Shown: piece by piece, positions 1 to 7,457 of the stretch
Layout of the letters: each line of letters begins with the position of its first letter
Numbering within the stretch: position 1 is the first letter of the stretch
Made by a program: the position numbers and the translations under genes
The notes under the pieces: model-generated
What the model saw: only the letters and a program-made list of their open reading frames with translations
Databases searched by the model: none
Told to the model about the DNA's origin: nothing
Assembly (NCBI GenBank): GCA_035685165.1
Contig: DASRBI010000005.1
Location: 1-64,000, forward strand
Source: DATFDN01 sp035685165
GTDB taxonomy: Bacteria; Pseudomonadota; Alphaproteobacteria; Acetobacterales; Acetobacteraceae
Direction: 5' to 3'
Length of the DNA stretch: 64,000 nt

Positions 1-156
1 TCGCAAAGATACGCCAAAGCACCCTCGTCCAGACCAACAAGCTCAGGCCACAAAACCCAAACCCAATGCCCAAACCACCAGCATCATGCCATCACAGCAT
101 AATACCCAAAGGCGCTCCCCGCGTATCCCTTCATCGGATTCGATTTTCAATCAGCG

Positions 157-183
157 GACGCCGACCGCAAGAGGGTCGGCGTC
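157..183. terminator. strong hairpin beyond the dpp-type operon
   Basis: A perfect 10-bp stem (GACGCCGACC at 157-166 with GGTCGGCGTC at 174-183) closes a 7-nt loop. It lies about 70 nt past the stop of the last gene of the leftward operon. There is no T-run on either side, so an intrinsic terminator is likely but not textbook; a processing or stability hairpin is the alternative. Confidence 0.5.
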
Positions 184-214
184 GGGAGGCCGCTATCTAG
201 GTCTCACCCCGGCA

Positions 215-237
215 GGTGTCAACGGCGTGATGACACC
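215..237. terminator. hairpin just after the operon's last stop codon
   Basis: A 7-bp perfect stem (GGTGTCA at 215-221, TGACACC at 231-237) with a 9-nt loop begins 18 nt beyond the stop codon of the leftward ATPase gene. Together with the 157-183 hairpin it gives two stems in series. The rest of positions 1-255 holds nothing I can call coding. Confidence 0.4.
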
Positions 238-255
238 GTTCCGCCTGCGTTGCGC

Positions 256-1224
256 TCAGTTCAGGTGGCAGGCCGAAACATGGCCTGGCCCTGAGATTGG
301 CCGCAGCAACGGCTCCTCAGCGCGGCAGCGATCGAAAGCGAAGGGGCAGCGGGTGTGAAACCGGCAACCCGAGGGCGGGTTGATCGGACTCGGCACATCT
401 CCCCGGAGCACGAGGCGCTGCCGCCGCGCCCGTGGATCGGGCACCGGCACGGCAGAGAGAAGCGCTCGGGTATACGGATGGTGCGGCGACGAGAAGAGCG
501 TCCGCCGGTCGCCGAGTTCCACGATCTTGCCCAGATACATTACGGCAACTCGGTGCGTAAGGTGCTCCACGATCGCGAGATCATGGCTAATGAACAACAG
601 GGTCAGGCCCAGCTCGTCCTGGAGCTCCGCCAGCAGATTGACGATCTGCGCTTTCACCGAAACATCGAGCGCCGATACGGCTTCGTCGCACACGATGAGG
701 TCGGCACCGGGCGCCAGCGCGCGGGCGATGCCGATGCGCTGCCGCTGGCCACCGGAAAACTCGTGCGGAAGCCGGTCGGCGGCGTCGGGCGGAAGGCGGA
801 CGCGCCGCAGCAATTCGGCAACTCGCCCGTCAAGCGCCTTGCCACGCGCGAGGCCGAAATTGGTGATTGGCTCGGCAATGATCTCCCGCACTCGCATCCG
901 CGGATTGAGGCTGCTGAACGGGTCCTGGAACACCACCTGCATTCGCCGTCTCAGCGGCCTCAGCTGGTGCCCGGTCAGGTTATCGATCCGCGCGCCATCG
1001 AGGCGTACCTCGCCCGAGGTCGGCGTCAGCAGCCGCAATACGGCGCGCCCGACAGTGGACTTGCCGCATCCCGACTCGCCGACGAGCGACAGGGTCTCGC
1101 CCCGCGCTACGGTGAAGCTGACGCCGTCAACGGCGTGCACCTTTCCGCCCACGCGCCCGAACAACCCGCCCTGCAGGGGAAAATGCTTCTTGAGCTCGCG
1201 GACCTCGAGCAACGGAACACTCAT
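256..1224 (-). CDS. peptide/nickel-type ABC transporter ATPase (DppF/OppF-like)
   Basis: A 322-aa nucleotide-binding subunit that would couple ATP hydrolysis to import through the two permeases encoded upstream. Visible are Walker A GESGCGKST at residues 49-57, a signature FSGGQRQR near 156-163, a Walker B ending CDE near 179-181, and an H-loop ISHD. The C-terminal oligopeptide-transporter extension has the usual Cys-rich stretch (GCRFHTRC, DRC, ACH). Just after Walker B an Ala replaces the Pro most relatives have. The reading frame stays open far upstream, but the ATG at 1224 starts the homologous region and overlaps the upstream stop as ATGA. It is the last gene of a five-gene operon. Substrate specificity cannot be read from this subunit. 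Confidence 0.93.
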   Translation of the reverse strand: MSVPLLEVRELKKHFPLQGGLFGRVGGKVHAVDGVSFTVARGETLSLVGESGCGKSTVGRAVLRLLTPTSGEVRLDGARIDNLTGHQLRPLRRRMQVVFQDPFSSLNPRMRVREIIAEPITNFGLARGKALDGRVAELLRRVRLPPDAADRLPHEFSGGQRQRIGIARALAPGADLIVCDEAVSALDVSVKAQIVNLLAELQDELGLTLLFISHDLAIVEHLTHRVAVMYLGKIVELGDRRTLFSSPHHPYTRALLSAVPVPDPRARRQRLVLRGDVPSPINPPSGCRFHTRCPFAFDRCRAEEPLLRPISGPGHVSACHLN

Positions 1225-2216
1225 GCTGCCACTGGAACCGGCACCTCGGCGTGATGACAGGCCACCTCGTGACCCGGCAGCCGCGCCAGCACGGCCGGTT
1301 GTTCGCGCCGGCAAAGCTCGGTCGCGCGCGGACAGCGCGTGGCGAACGCGCAGCCCGGGAGCGGGGCGCGCAATGAGGGCACGAGCCCCGGGATTTCCGT
1401 AAGCCGCCCCCGCCCGGCTGTCGCAACCGAACTGCCGAGCCTCGGCACTGCCCCGAGCAAGCCCTGCGTATAGGGATGTAGCGGACGGGCGAAGATGTCC
1501 TCGACCGCGGCCTCTTCCACCTTGCGGCCCGCGTACATCACCACAACCCGCTGCGCCATTTCCGCCACCACGCCGAGATCGTGGGTGATCAGCATGATGG
1601 CCGAGCCGAGACGGGCCTGAAGATCGCGCATCAGGTCGAGAATCTGCGCTTGAATGGTTACATCGAGGGCGGTGGTCGGCTCGTCGGCGATCAGCAGCTT
1701 CGGGTTGCAGGCCAGCGCCATCCCGATCATCACCCGCTGACGCATCCCCCCCGAGAGCTGATGCGGATATTCGCGCACCCGCCGCTCCGGTTCGGGGATG
1801 CCCACCAAGGCCAGCATCTCGATCGCCTTCTGCTCGACAGCCGCCTTGGAGAGGTGCTGATGCAGGCGCAGCGTCTCGCCGATCTGCCGCCCGACGGTCA
1901 GCACCGGATTGAGGCTCGTCATCGGCTCTTGAAAGATCATCGAGATCTCGTTGCCGCGGATGGAGCGTATCTCGGCGTCGCTCGCTTGCAGGATGTCGCG
2001 CCCCTCGAATCGGATTTCGCCGGCGATCCTGCCCGGCGGCTGCGGAATGAGCCGCAGGATGGACATCGAGGTGACGGACTTCCCGCAACCGGACTCGCCG
2101 ACGATCGCCACCGTCTCTCCGCGGCCGACGCTGAACGAGACCCCGTCGACCGCACGAACGATGCCGTCCGGCGTGGCGAAATGCGTCCGCAGCTCCGTGA
2201 CTTCGAGCAACTTCAT
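1221..2216 (-). CDS. peptide/nickel-type ABC transporter ATPase (DppD/OppD-like)
   Basis: A 331-aa ATPase, the partner of the DppF-like protein. Walker A GESGCGKS is at residues 40-47, the signature reads LSGGMRQR, Walker B is LLIADEP and the H-loop ITHD. A C-terminal extension (PGCAFATRCPRA and more) is typical of the oligopeptide subfamily. I chose the ATG at 2216, which opens the conserved MKLLEV start and lies 2 nt past the permease stop; the longer open frame upstream is an unlikely extension. The pair would form a heterodimeric ATPase under the DppB/DppC-like membrane subunits. Confidence 0.93.
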   Translation of the reverse strand: MKLLEVTELRTHFATPDGIVRAVDGVSFSVGRGETVAIVGESGCGKSVTSMSILRLIPQPPGRIAGEIRFEGRDILQASDAEIRSIRGNEISMIFQEPMTSLNPVLTVGRQIGETLRLHQHLSKAAVEQKAIEMLALVGIPEPERRVREYPHQLSGGMRQRVMIGMALACNPKLLIADEPTTALDVTIQAQILDLMRDLQARLGSAIMLITHDLGVVAEMAQRVVVMYAGRKVEEAAVEDIFARPLHPYTQGLLGAVPRLGSSVATAGRGRLTEIPGLVPSLRAPLPGCAFATRCPRATELCRREQPAVLARLPGHEVACHHAEVPVPVAA

Positions 2217-2218
2217 CG

Positions 2219-3106
2219 TCAAAGGCGCTTGGCCAGTCTGGGGTCGAGGGCGTCGCGCAGGCCGTCGCCGACCAAGTTCACAGCCAGAACGGTGATCGAC
2301 AAAAACACCGCCGGAAAGAACACGATCAGCGGCTTGATTTGCCAAAGGGCGCGGCCCTCGGCCATGATATTGCCCCAGCTCGGCACCGTCGGCGGCGTGC
2401 CTGCCCCGATGAACGAGAGAATGGCCTCGGTGATCATCGCCGAGGCGCAGATGAATGTCGCCTGCACGGTCATCGCCGCCATCGTATTGGGCAAGATGTG
2501 GCGCCAGATGATGACGGGCAACCGCGTGCCGGCAGCGTATGCGGCCTCGACGAACGGTTGCTCGCGCAGGCTGAGCACGATGCCCCGGACCAACCTAGCG
2601 ACCCGCGGGAACTCGGCCACCGAAATCGCCAGGATGACGTTCTGCACCGAGGCCCGCGTGAGCGCCATGAGCGCGATCGCCAGCAAGATCGAGGGAATGG
2701 ACATCATGCCATCCATGATCCGCATGATTACGCCGTCCAGCACGCGAATGAATCCGGCAATCACCCCCACGAACGCACCGACAATCGAGGTCAGCAAGGC
2801 GACCGAAAACCCGACCAGCAGCGAGATGCGCGCGCCGTACATTACGCGCGAATAAATGTCGCGTCCCAGCATGTCGGTACCGAACCAATGGGCGGCCGAC
2901 GGATCGCGGATTCGCTGCGCCGGAGCGATCGCTGTCGGATCGACCGTGCCGAGCCAGGGCGCGCACATCGCGATCCCGATCATGATCGCGATCAGCACGC
3001 CGCCCACGGCGATCGTCGGATGCCGGCGGATGAAGCCCCAAATCCTCCCCCGCCGCACGGGCGGCGGCAGTATCTCCGCGAGCGGCGGGGTGGCGGTGAC
3101 GCTCAA
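2219..3106 (-). CDS. peptide/nickel-type ABC transporter permease (DppC-like)
   Basis: A 295-aa inner-membrane permease. A short cytoplasmic N-terminus precedes a first membrane helix around residues 32-52, then the family-typical segment HWFGTDMLGRDIYSR and five further hydrophobic helices. The cytoplasmic coupling-helix region shows EAAYAAGTR. Length and order match DppC/OppC. The start overlaps the stop of the DppB-like gene by ATGA, which indicates translational coupling. It transports together with the adjacent subunits; the substrate (peptide, nickel or other) is not determined. Confidence 0.93.
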   Translation of the reverse strand: MSVTATPPLAEILPPPVRRGRIWGFIRRHPTIAVGGVLIAIMIGIAMCAPWLGTVDPTAIAPAQRIRDPSAAHWFGTDMLGRDIYSRVMYGARISLLVGFSVALLTSIVGAFVGVIAGFIRVLDGVIMRIMDGMMSIPSILLAIALMALTRASVQNVILAISVAEFPRVARLVRGIVLSLREQPFVEAAYAAGTRLPVIIWRHILPNTMAAMTVQATFICASAMITEAILSFIGAGTPPTVPSWGNIMAEGRALWQIKPLIVFFPAVFLSITVLAVNLVGDGLRDALDPRLAKRL

Positions 3107-4044
3107 TACCGGATCCTCGGATCGAACACGGTGTAGAGGAGATCGACAACCAGATTCACCAGCACATAACTGATGCTGAACAGCAGCACCACGCCCTGAA
3201 TGACCGGGTAGTCGCGCCGCAGGATCGCATCGACCGTCAGCCGGCCGAGCCCCGGAATGGCGAAAACCGTCTCCGTCACCACCGCGCCGCCGATCAGCAG
3301 CGCCACCCCGTTGCCGATCACGGTGACAATCGGCACGGCGGCGTTCTTCAACGCGTGCACGAACAGGATGCCCCGGCTACCCAGCCCCTTTGCGCGTGCC
3401 GTCCTGATGTAATCCTGGCTAAGCACCTCCAGCATCGTGGCGCGCGTGATGCGCGCGATCAGCGCAATGTAGATCAGACCCAGCGCGACCGCAGGCAGGA
3501 TGAGCGTGCGGAGGAACGGCAGGAAACCCTGGCTGATCGGTGTGAATCCCTGGACCGGTAGCCAGCCCAACCGGAGCGCGAAGAAATAAGCCAGCAGATA
3601 ACCAACCACGAATACCGGCACCGAAAAGCCGAGGACCGCCAGCAGCATCACCGCACGGTCGATCAGCGAGCCTTGCTTCCAGGCGGCGACAACGCCGAGC
3701 GGCACCGCGAGCACTACCGCGATCAGGGTGGTGAGCACCATCAGCGACAGCGTCGGCTCGATGCGCTGATCAATCATCGTGGTGACCGGCAGGTTGGTGA
3801 AGATCGAAGTGCCGAGATCACCATGCAGGACGTGCCAGAGCCAATCGCCGAAGCGCACCAGGAAAGGCCGGTCGAGGCCAAGGGAGGCGCGGATGCGGGC
3901 CACATCGGCGGGGCTAGCCTGATCGCCGGCAATGACGGCGGCCGGGTCACCTGGGGCAATGTAGAGCAGGCTGAAAACGAAGAAGGCGACGAACAGCATC
4001 ACCGGAATGGTCGCCGCAATGCGTCGGCTGATGTAGGCAAACAT
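3103..4044 (-). CDS. peptide/nickel-type ABC transporter permease (DppB-like)
   Basis: A 313-aa inner-membrane permease, the partner of the DppC-like protein. It begins MFAYISRRI with a first helix at about residues 9-29 ending in APGDPA, the usual DppB pattern. Then come a periplasmic loop with LGLDRP and GDLGTS, further helices, and the coupling segment IRTARAKGLG. The ATG at 4044 is 9 nt from the SBP stop. It is the second gene of the operon. Confidence 0.93.
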   Translation of the reverse strand: MFAYISRRIAATIPVMLFVAFFVFSLLYIAPGDPAAVIAGDQASPADVARIRASLGLDRPFLVRFGDWLWHVLHGDLGTSIFTNLPVTTMIDQRIEPTLSLMVLTTLIAVVLAVPLGVVAAWKQGSLIDRAVMLLAVLGFSVPVFVVGYLLAYFFALRLGWLPVQGFTPISQGFLPFLRTLILPAVALGLIYIALIARITRATMLEVLSQDYIRTARAKGLGSRGILFVHALKNAAVPIVTVIGNGVALLIGGAVVTETVFAIPGLGRLTVDAILRRDYPVIQGVVLLFSISYVLVNLVVDLLYTVFDPRIRY

Positions 4045-4053
4045 CAGGCTCGG

Positions 4054-5655
4054 TCAGGCCTTCTTCTCAACGCCCCAGACGATCGGGAACGGCGCCGCTT
4101 GCACGCCGGAGAGCCGTTTGTTCCAGCATTGATAACCTTTGAAGAACCCGGTCGGGACGAAGGTGACGAACTCCATCGAAGCGCGGTTGAAGTCAACCGA
4201 CGCCGCCTTTTCCGCGGCCTCGTTGGGAGCAGCGAACCAGGCATCGATCGTCGCCTGCACCTTCTCCGAGCTCGGCCATCCGAACCACGCCTTGTCCCCA
4301 TTCGCGAAAAATGCCGGATTGGCGCCCGGGTTGGCGCAATCCACCCCGGCGTGCCAAGTGTGAAAGGCATTCCAGCCGCCCTCGGCTGGCGGCTTCTTCT
4401 GCGCTCGCCGCGCGCCCACCGTGCCCCAATCGGTCGCCACATAGTCGACGTCGAGGCCGATCTTGCGCAGCATGTCCGCCGTGACGTCGCCCTGCGCCTT
4501 CACGATCGGCACGTCGGTGCCGATCACAAGCACCACCTTGGCACCCTTCTGCCCCGCTTCCTCGACCAGCTTGCGGGCGGCGGCGATATCATGCCGCTTC
4601 AGGTTTTCCCCCCCGGCATCGCTGTAGTCGGGGAGACCGGGGGTCAGAAAGCTCGCCGACTCCCGCCAGAGCTTCGGATCGGTGCCCGCCACCGCCTGCA
4701 TGTAATCGGCCTGGTTGGTGGCGATCAGCACCGCCTGCCGGACACGCTGGTCATTGAACGGTGGGTAAAGGTGATTCATTCGCAGGTCACCGATATTGCC
4801 GAGCGGGTCAGCAATATCCAATCTGAGGCTCCCGTCGGCGGTCAGCACGGGCGCGAGATCGGTGCTGGCGGTTTCCCACCAATCGACCTCCCCGCTCTGC
4901 ATGGCCGCCGCGGCGGTAGCAGCATCGCTTATGATTTTCCACTCGATGCGATCGAACGAGGCCGATTTGCCGCCGGCCATCCAGTCGGCAGGCTCGCTTC
5001 GGGGAATATAGGCGGGAAATCGCTCGAACACGGCCTGCGCGCCCGGCACCCACTGGTCGTTGCGGAACATGAATGGGCCCGAGCCGACATACTCGGCGAT
5101 CGGCTTGAACGGGTCCGTCGTGGCGATGCGCTCGGGCATCATGAACGCGATGGGCGTGCCGATCTTGCCGAGTGCATAGATCAGCTTCGGGAAGGGGTGG
5201 CTGAGGCGAATGAGTATGGTACGGTCATCGGGCGCGGACATCTCGGCCAGCCGCGCCTTGATCATCTGTCCCATGGTGTCGCGCACCATCCAGCGTTGCA
5301 GGCTGGCGACGCAGTCCCTTGACAGCACCGGTTCGCCGTCGTGCCATTTCAGGCCGGGGCGAAGCTTGACCGAATAGATTAGACCATCGTCCGAGACGTC
5401 ATGACCTTCCGCCATTTGCGGATGCGGGGTAAGCGTGTGATCGACGCCATAAAGCGTATCGAAGAACAACAGGCTCGCGTTGCGAACGACGTAGAGCGTC
5501 GTCCAGATCGGGTCGAGATTGGCAAGGTTCGCCTGCGGGATGAAGCGCAAGACATTCGCATCGGCCGCACGGGCAAGATTTGGCATCGCCAAGCCCGTGG
5601 CGGCGAGGGCCGCCCCGGCGCCGCCAGCTTTCAACAATCCACGGCGTCGGATCAT
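4054..5655 (-). CDS. ABC transporter substrate-binding protein, family 5 (DppA/OppA-like)
   Basis: A 533-aa periplasmic solute-binding protein, first gene of the operon. The N-terminus RRRGLLKAG followed by a hydrophobic stretch and an ARA/AD cleavage site looks like a twin-arginine (Tat) signal, common for this family. The mature part contains the expected SBP_bac_5 segments (LRPGLKWHDGEPV near residue 97, a VGSGPFMF motif and others). It would deliver ligand to the DppB/DppC-like channel. The ligand is unknown; family members bind peptides, opines, glutathione or nickel chelates. Confidence 0.92.
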   Translation of the reverse strand: MIRRRGLLKAGGAGAALAATGLAMPNLARAADANVLRFIPQANLANLDPIWTTLYVVRNASLLFFDTLYGVDHTLTPHPQMAEGHDVSDDGLIYSVKLRPGLKWHDGEPVLSRDCVASLQRWMVRDTMGQMIKARLAEMSAPDDRTILIRLSHPFPKLIYALGKIGTPIAFMMPERIATTDPFKPIAEYVGSGPFMFRNDQWVPGAQAVFERFPAYIPRSEPADWMAGGKSASFDRIEWKIISDAATAAAAMQSGEVDWWETASTDLAPVLTADGSLRLDIADPLGNIGDLRMNHLYPPFNDQRVRQAVLIATNQADYMQAVAGTDPKLWRESASFLTPGLPDYSDAGGENLKRHDIAAARKLVEEAGQKGAKVVLVIGTDVPIVKAQGDVTADMLRKIGLDVDYVATDWGTVGARRAQKKPPAEGGWNAFHTWHAGVDCANPGANPAFFANGDKAWFGWPSSEKVQATIDAWFAAPNEAAEKAASVDFNRASMEFVTFVPTGFFKGYQCWNKRLSGVQAAPFPIVWGVEKKA

Positions 5656-5817
5656 AGTGTTCTATCCCGTTCGCGTTCACAGCCCACGCCGGCGGCAGCC
5701 AGTTCGCGACGCAAGTCACAGGCCAGAAGCTGCCAATGCAGTGTTCAAGCTAGCTCGCCCGTCCGCGGAACGCCAGACCCGCAAATCCTGCATAAGAACC
5801 AGGCAATTGCCTGACGA

Positions 5818-6867
5818 ATGAACATCCTCTTTTCGATCCACGAACTTGCGCTGAACGGGGCCGTTATCGCGCTTCTCGAGCAAGCGCGGCGCTTGCGCGA
5901 CCGAGGCCATGGCGTTCATGTCATCACTCCCGCGCTGGAAGGCCCGGCCGCTGCGCTCCGCGAGCGCTTCGAACGGGCCGGCATCGTCCTGACGCAGTCC
6001 GCCGCGCTTGATGGATTTGATGTGGTAATCGGATGCACGATCTTTGCAGCCGACGCACTTCACGCCGCGCTGGGGCGCAAGCCGATCATCTGGTGGATCC
6101 ACGAGGGCTATGCGGGGCTCCGCCATATTTTGTCCAACCCACGCTCGGCCGAGTTGTTCGCCCGTGCGGACGGCCTCGTTTTCCCAAGCCGCGCCGTCGT
6201 GGAAACAGTCTATGCGCCACTGCTTGAAGGGGCCGCCGCAGGCAGGATCGAGATTGTTCCGGGGATCGTCGAGCCGCCGCCTCCCGGCGCCCGCGCCGAA
6301 AAGGCGGACGGCGTCATCAGAATACTGTGCGTCGGATCGGTTTACCCGCGAAAACGCCAATCGGATCTGATCCAGGCAGTGGCTGCGCTAAGGGGCTCCC
6401 CGATCGAGTGCGTGTTCGTCGGCCATTATTTTGCGATCGACGAGCCTGGCAAGTCGCTGGCCGATGGGCATCCAAGTCGCTTCGTGTTTCCTGGCGCCCT
6501 CATGCCCGAACAGGTGCACGAGCTCTATCGGTCGGCAGACATATTCTGCCTGCCCTCTGGCGATGAATGTATGCCGCTCGCGCCCGTTGAAGCGGCTTGG
6601 CACGACCTGCCGGTGCTGATGGCAGATCTTCCTACATATCGTGGCGTGTGGCGGCACGGACAAAACACGCTTCTGCACCCGCCCGGCGATGTCGAGCTGC
6701 TCGCCTGGAACATCCGGATGCTCGTCGAAAGCCCGCGGCTTCGGAACAGACTGACGCAACAAGCTCGGGTCACTGCTGGATCGTTTCGTGCCTCGCGCGC
6801 AGTGCCCCTGTTCGAGGCGGCATTGGCGCGTGCGGCTGAGGGGACTTCGACCAAAACCCAGCCGTGA
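5818..6867 (+). CDS. glycosyltransferase, GT-B fold, GT4-like
   Basis: A 349-aa cytoplasmic glycosyltransferase that would move a sugar from a nucleotide donor to a glycan or lipid acceptor. The N-terminal half begins MNILFSIHEL with Rossmann-like strands. The C-terminal half has the GT4 nucleotide-sugar region (LCVGSVYPRKRQ, then LPSGDECMPLAPVEA near residue 240) with the acidic residues expected for donor binding. The ATG at 5818 is about 160 nt from the divergent SBP start. It converges on the FkbH/ACP operon, suggesting a shared role in a decorated surface glycan (inference). Donor and acceptor are unknown. Confidence 0.85.
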   Translation: MNILFSIHELALNGAVIALLEQARRLRDRGHGVHVITPALEGPAAALRERFERAGIVLTQSAALDGFDVVIGCTIFAADALHAALGRKPIIWWIHEGYAGLRHILSNPRSAELFARADGLVFPSRAVVETVYAPLLEGAAAGRIEIVPGIVEPPPPGARAEKADGVIRILCVGSVYPRKRQSDLIQAVAALRGSPIECVFVGHYFAIDEPGKSLADGHPSRFVFPGALMPEQVHELYRSADIFCLPSGDECMPLAPVEAAWHDLPVLMADLPTYRGVWRHGQNTLLHPPGDVELLAWNIRMLVESPRLRNRLTQQARVTAGSFRASRAVPLFEAALARAAEGTSTKTQP

Positions 6868-6939
6868 TCTCTCCGGGCTGCGGCGCCGTTCCCCGACCGC
6901 CTGTCTCCCTGTGCGTTCCGTGCCGACACCGCCGACCCT

Positions 6940-7134
6940 GTGAGTGCGATCGCTTCGAACCCGGAGCATCAGAGCCTGGTCGACATCACCTGGGATGGGT
7001 TCTTTAGCGAATTCGAAGAACGCGGGCTGGCGCTGCTCTATGAGGAGGACAGCATGGTCAGCAAGATCGTCGGTCGCAACACGACGGAGCGCCGCGGGCA
7101 CGGTGAACATGCCTCAGGTCATCATCGTCGGTAG
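6940..7134 (+). CDS. small conserved-looking protein of unknown function, GTG start
   Basis: A 64-residue frame starting with GTG in the gap between the glycosyltransferase and ACP genes. The core (ITWDGFFSEFEERGLALLYE, then SKIVGR) resembles short uncharacterised bacterial proteins I recall with an ITW-x-x-FF-x-x-FEE-x-x-LALLY pattern. That recollection is the main reason to keep it. The last 12 residues are low in character and may be a degraded tail. There is no strong ribosome-binding site. The other parts of the 6868-7195 gap show nothing convincing. Confidence 0.45.
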   Translation: MSAIASNPEHQSLVDITWDGFFSEFEERGLALLYEEDSMVSKIVGRNTTERRGHGEHASGHHRR

Positions 7135-7195
7135 CACGTGGATCAAGCAACTCCACGCCGCGCGGAGCGGGGGCTGGTAAAGGTCGCGCGCCGTC

Positions 7196-7453
7196 TCAGG
7201 CGGGGGCCGCGCCGATCTTCCGCGTCACCACGCTTGCGAGATCACTCACATTGCGGAGACCGTCGAGCTCGCGGGAGCTCATCTTGATGCCGAATTTGGC
7301 TTCGGTCGCCAGGATAATCTCGATCTGCTTGAAAGAGTCCCAGCCTTCCACCTGCGAAGCCGAGAGCTCCGGGTGCAACTTTATGTCGTCGCGCATGAAC
7401 ACGTCTTGAAATATCTCAGTCAGCGCGGCATAGATTTCGGGCTCGCTCGGCAT
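7196..7453 (-). CDS. acyl carrier protein
   Basis: An 85-aa ACP. It would carry an acyl or glyceryl group as a thioester on a phosphopantetheine arm attached to Ser40 in the motif GWDSFKQ. Canonical ACPs have DSL at this point; here it is DSF. Length, acidic N-terminal helix and the helix after the Ser fit the family. It starts 4 nt after the stop of the FkbH-like gene, so the two are almost certainly co-translated. This points to a dedicated partner for FkbH rather than the fatty-acid-synthase AcpP. Confidence 0.88.
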   Translation of the reverse strand: MPSEPEIYAALTEIFQDVFMRDDIKLHPELSASQVEGWDSFKQIEIILATEAKFGIKMSSRELDGLRNVSDLASVVTRKIGAAPA

Positions 7454-7457
7454 GCGC

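Noticed and set aside
7109..7180. 23-residue frame starting MPQVIIVGSTW before the ACP gene
   Set aside because: Too short, no ribosome-binding site, no partner.
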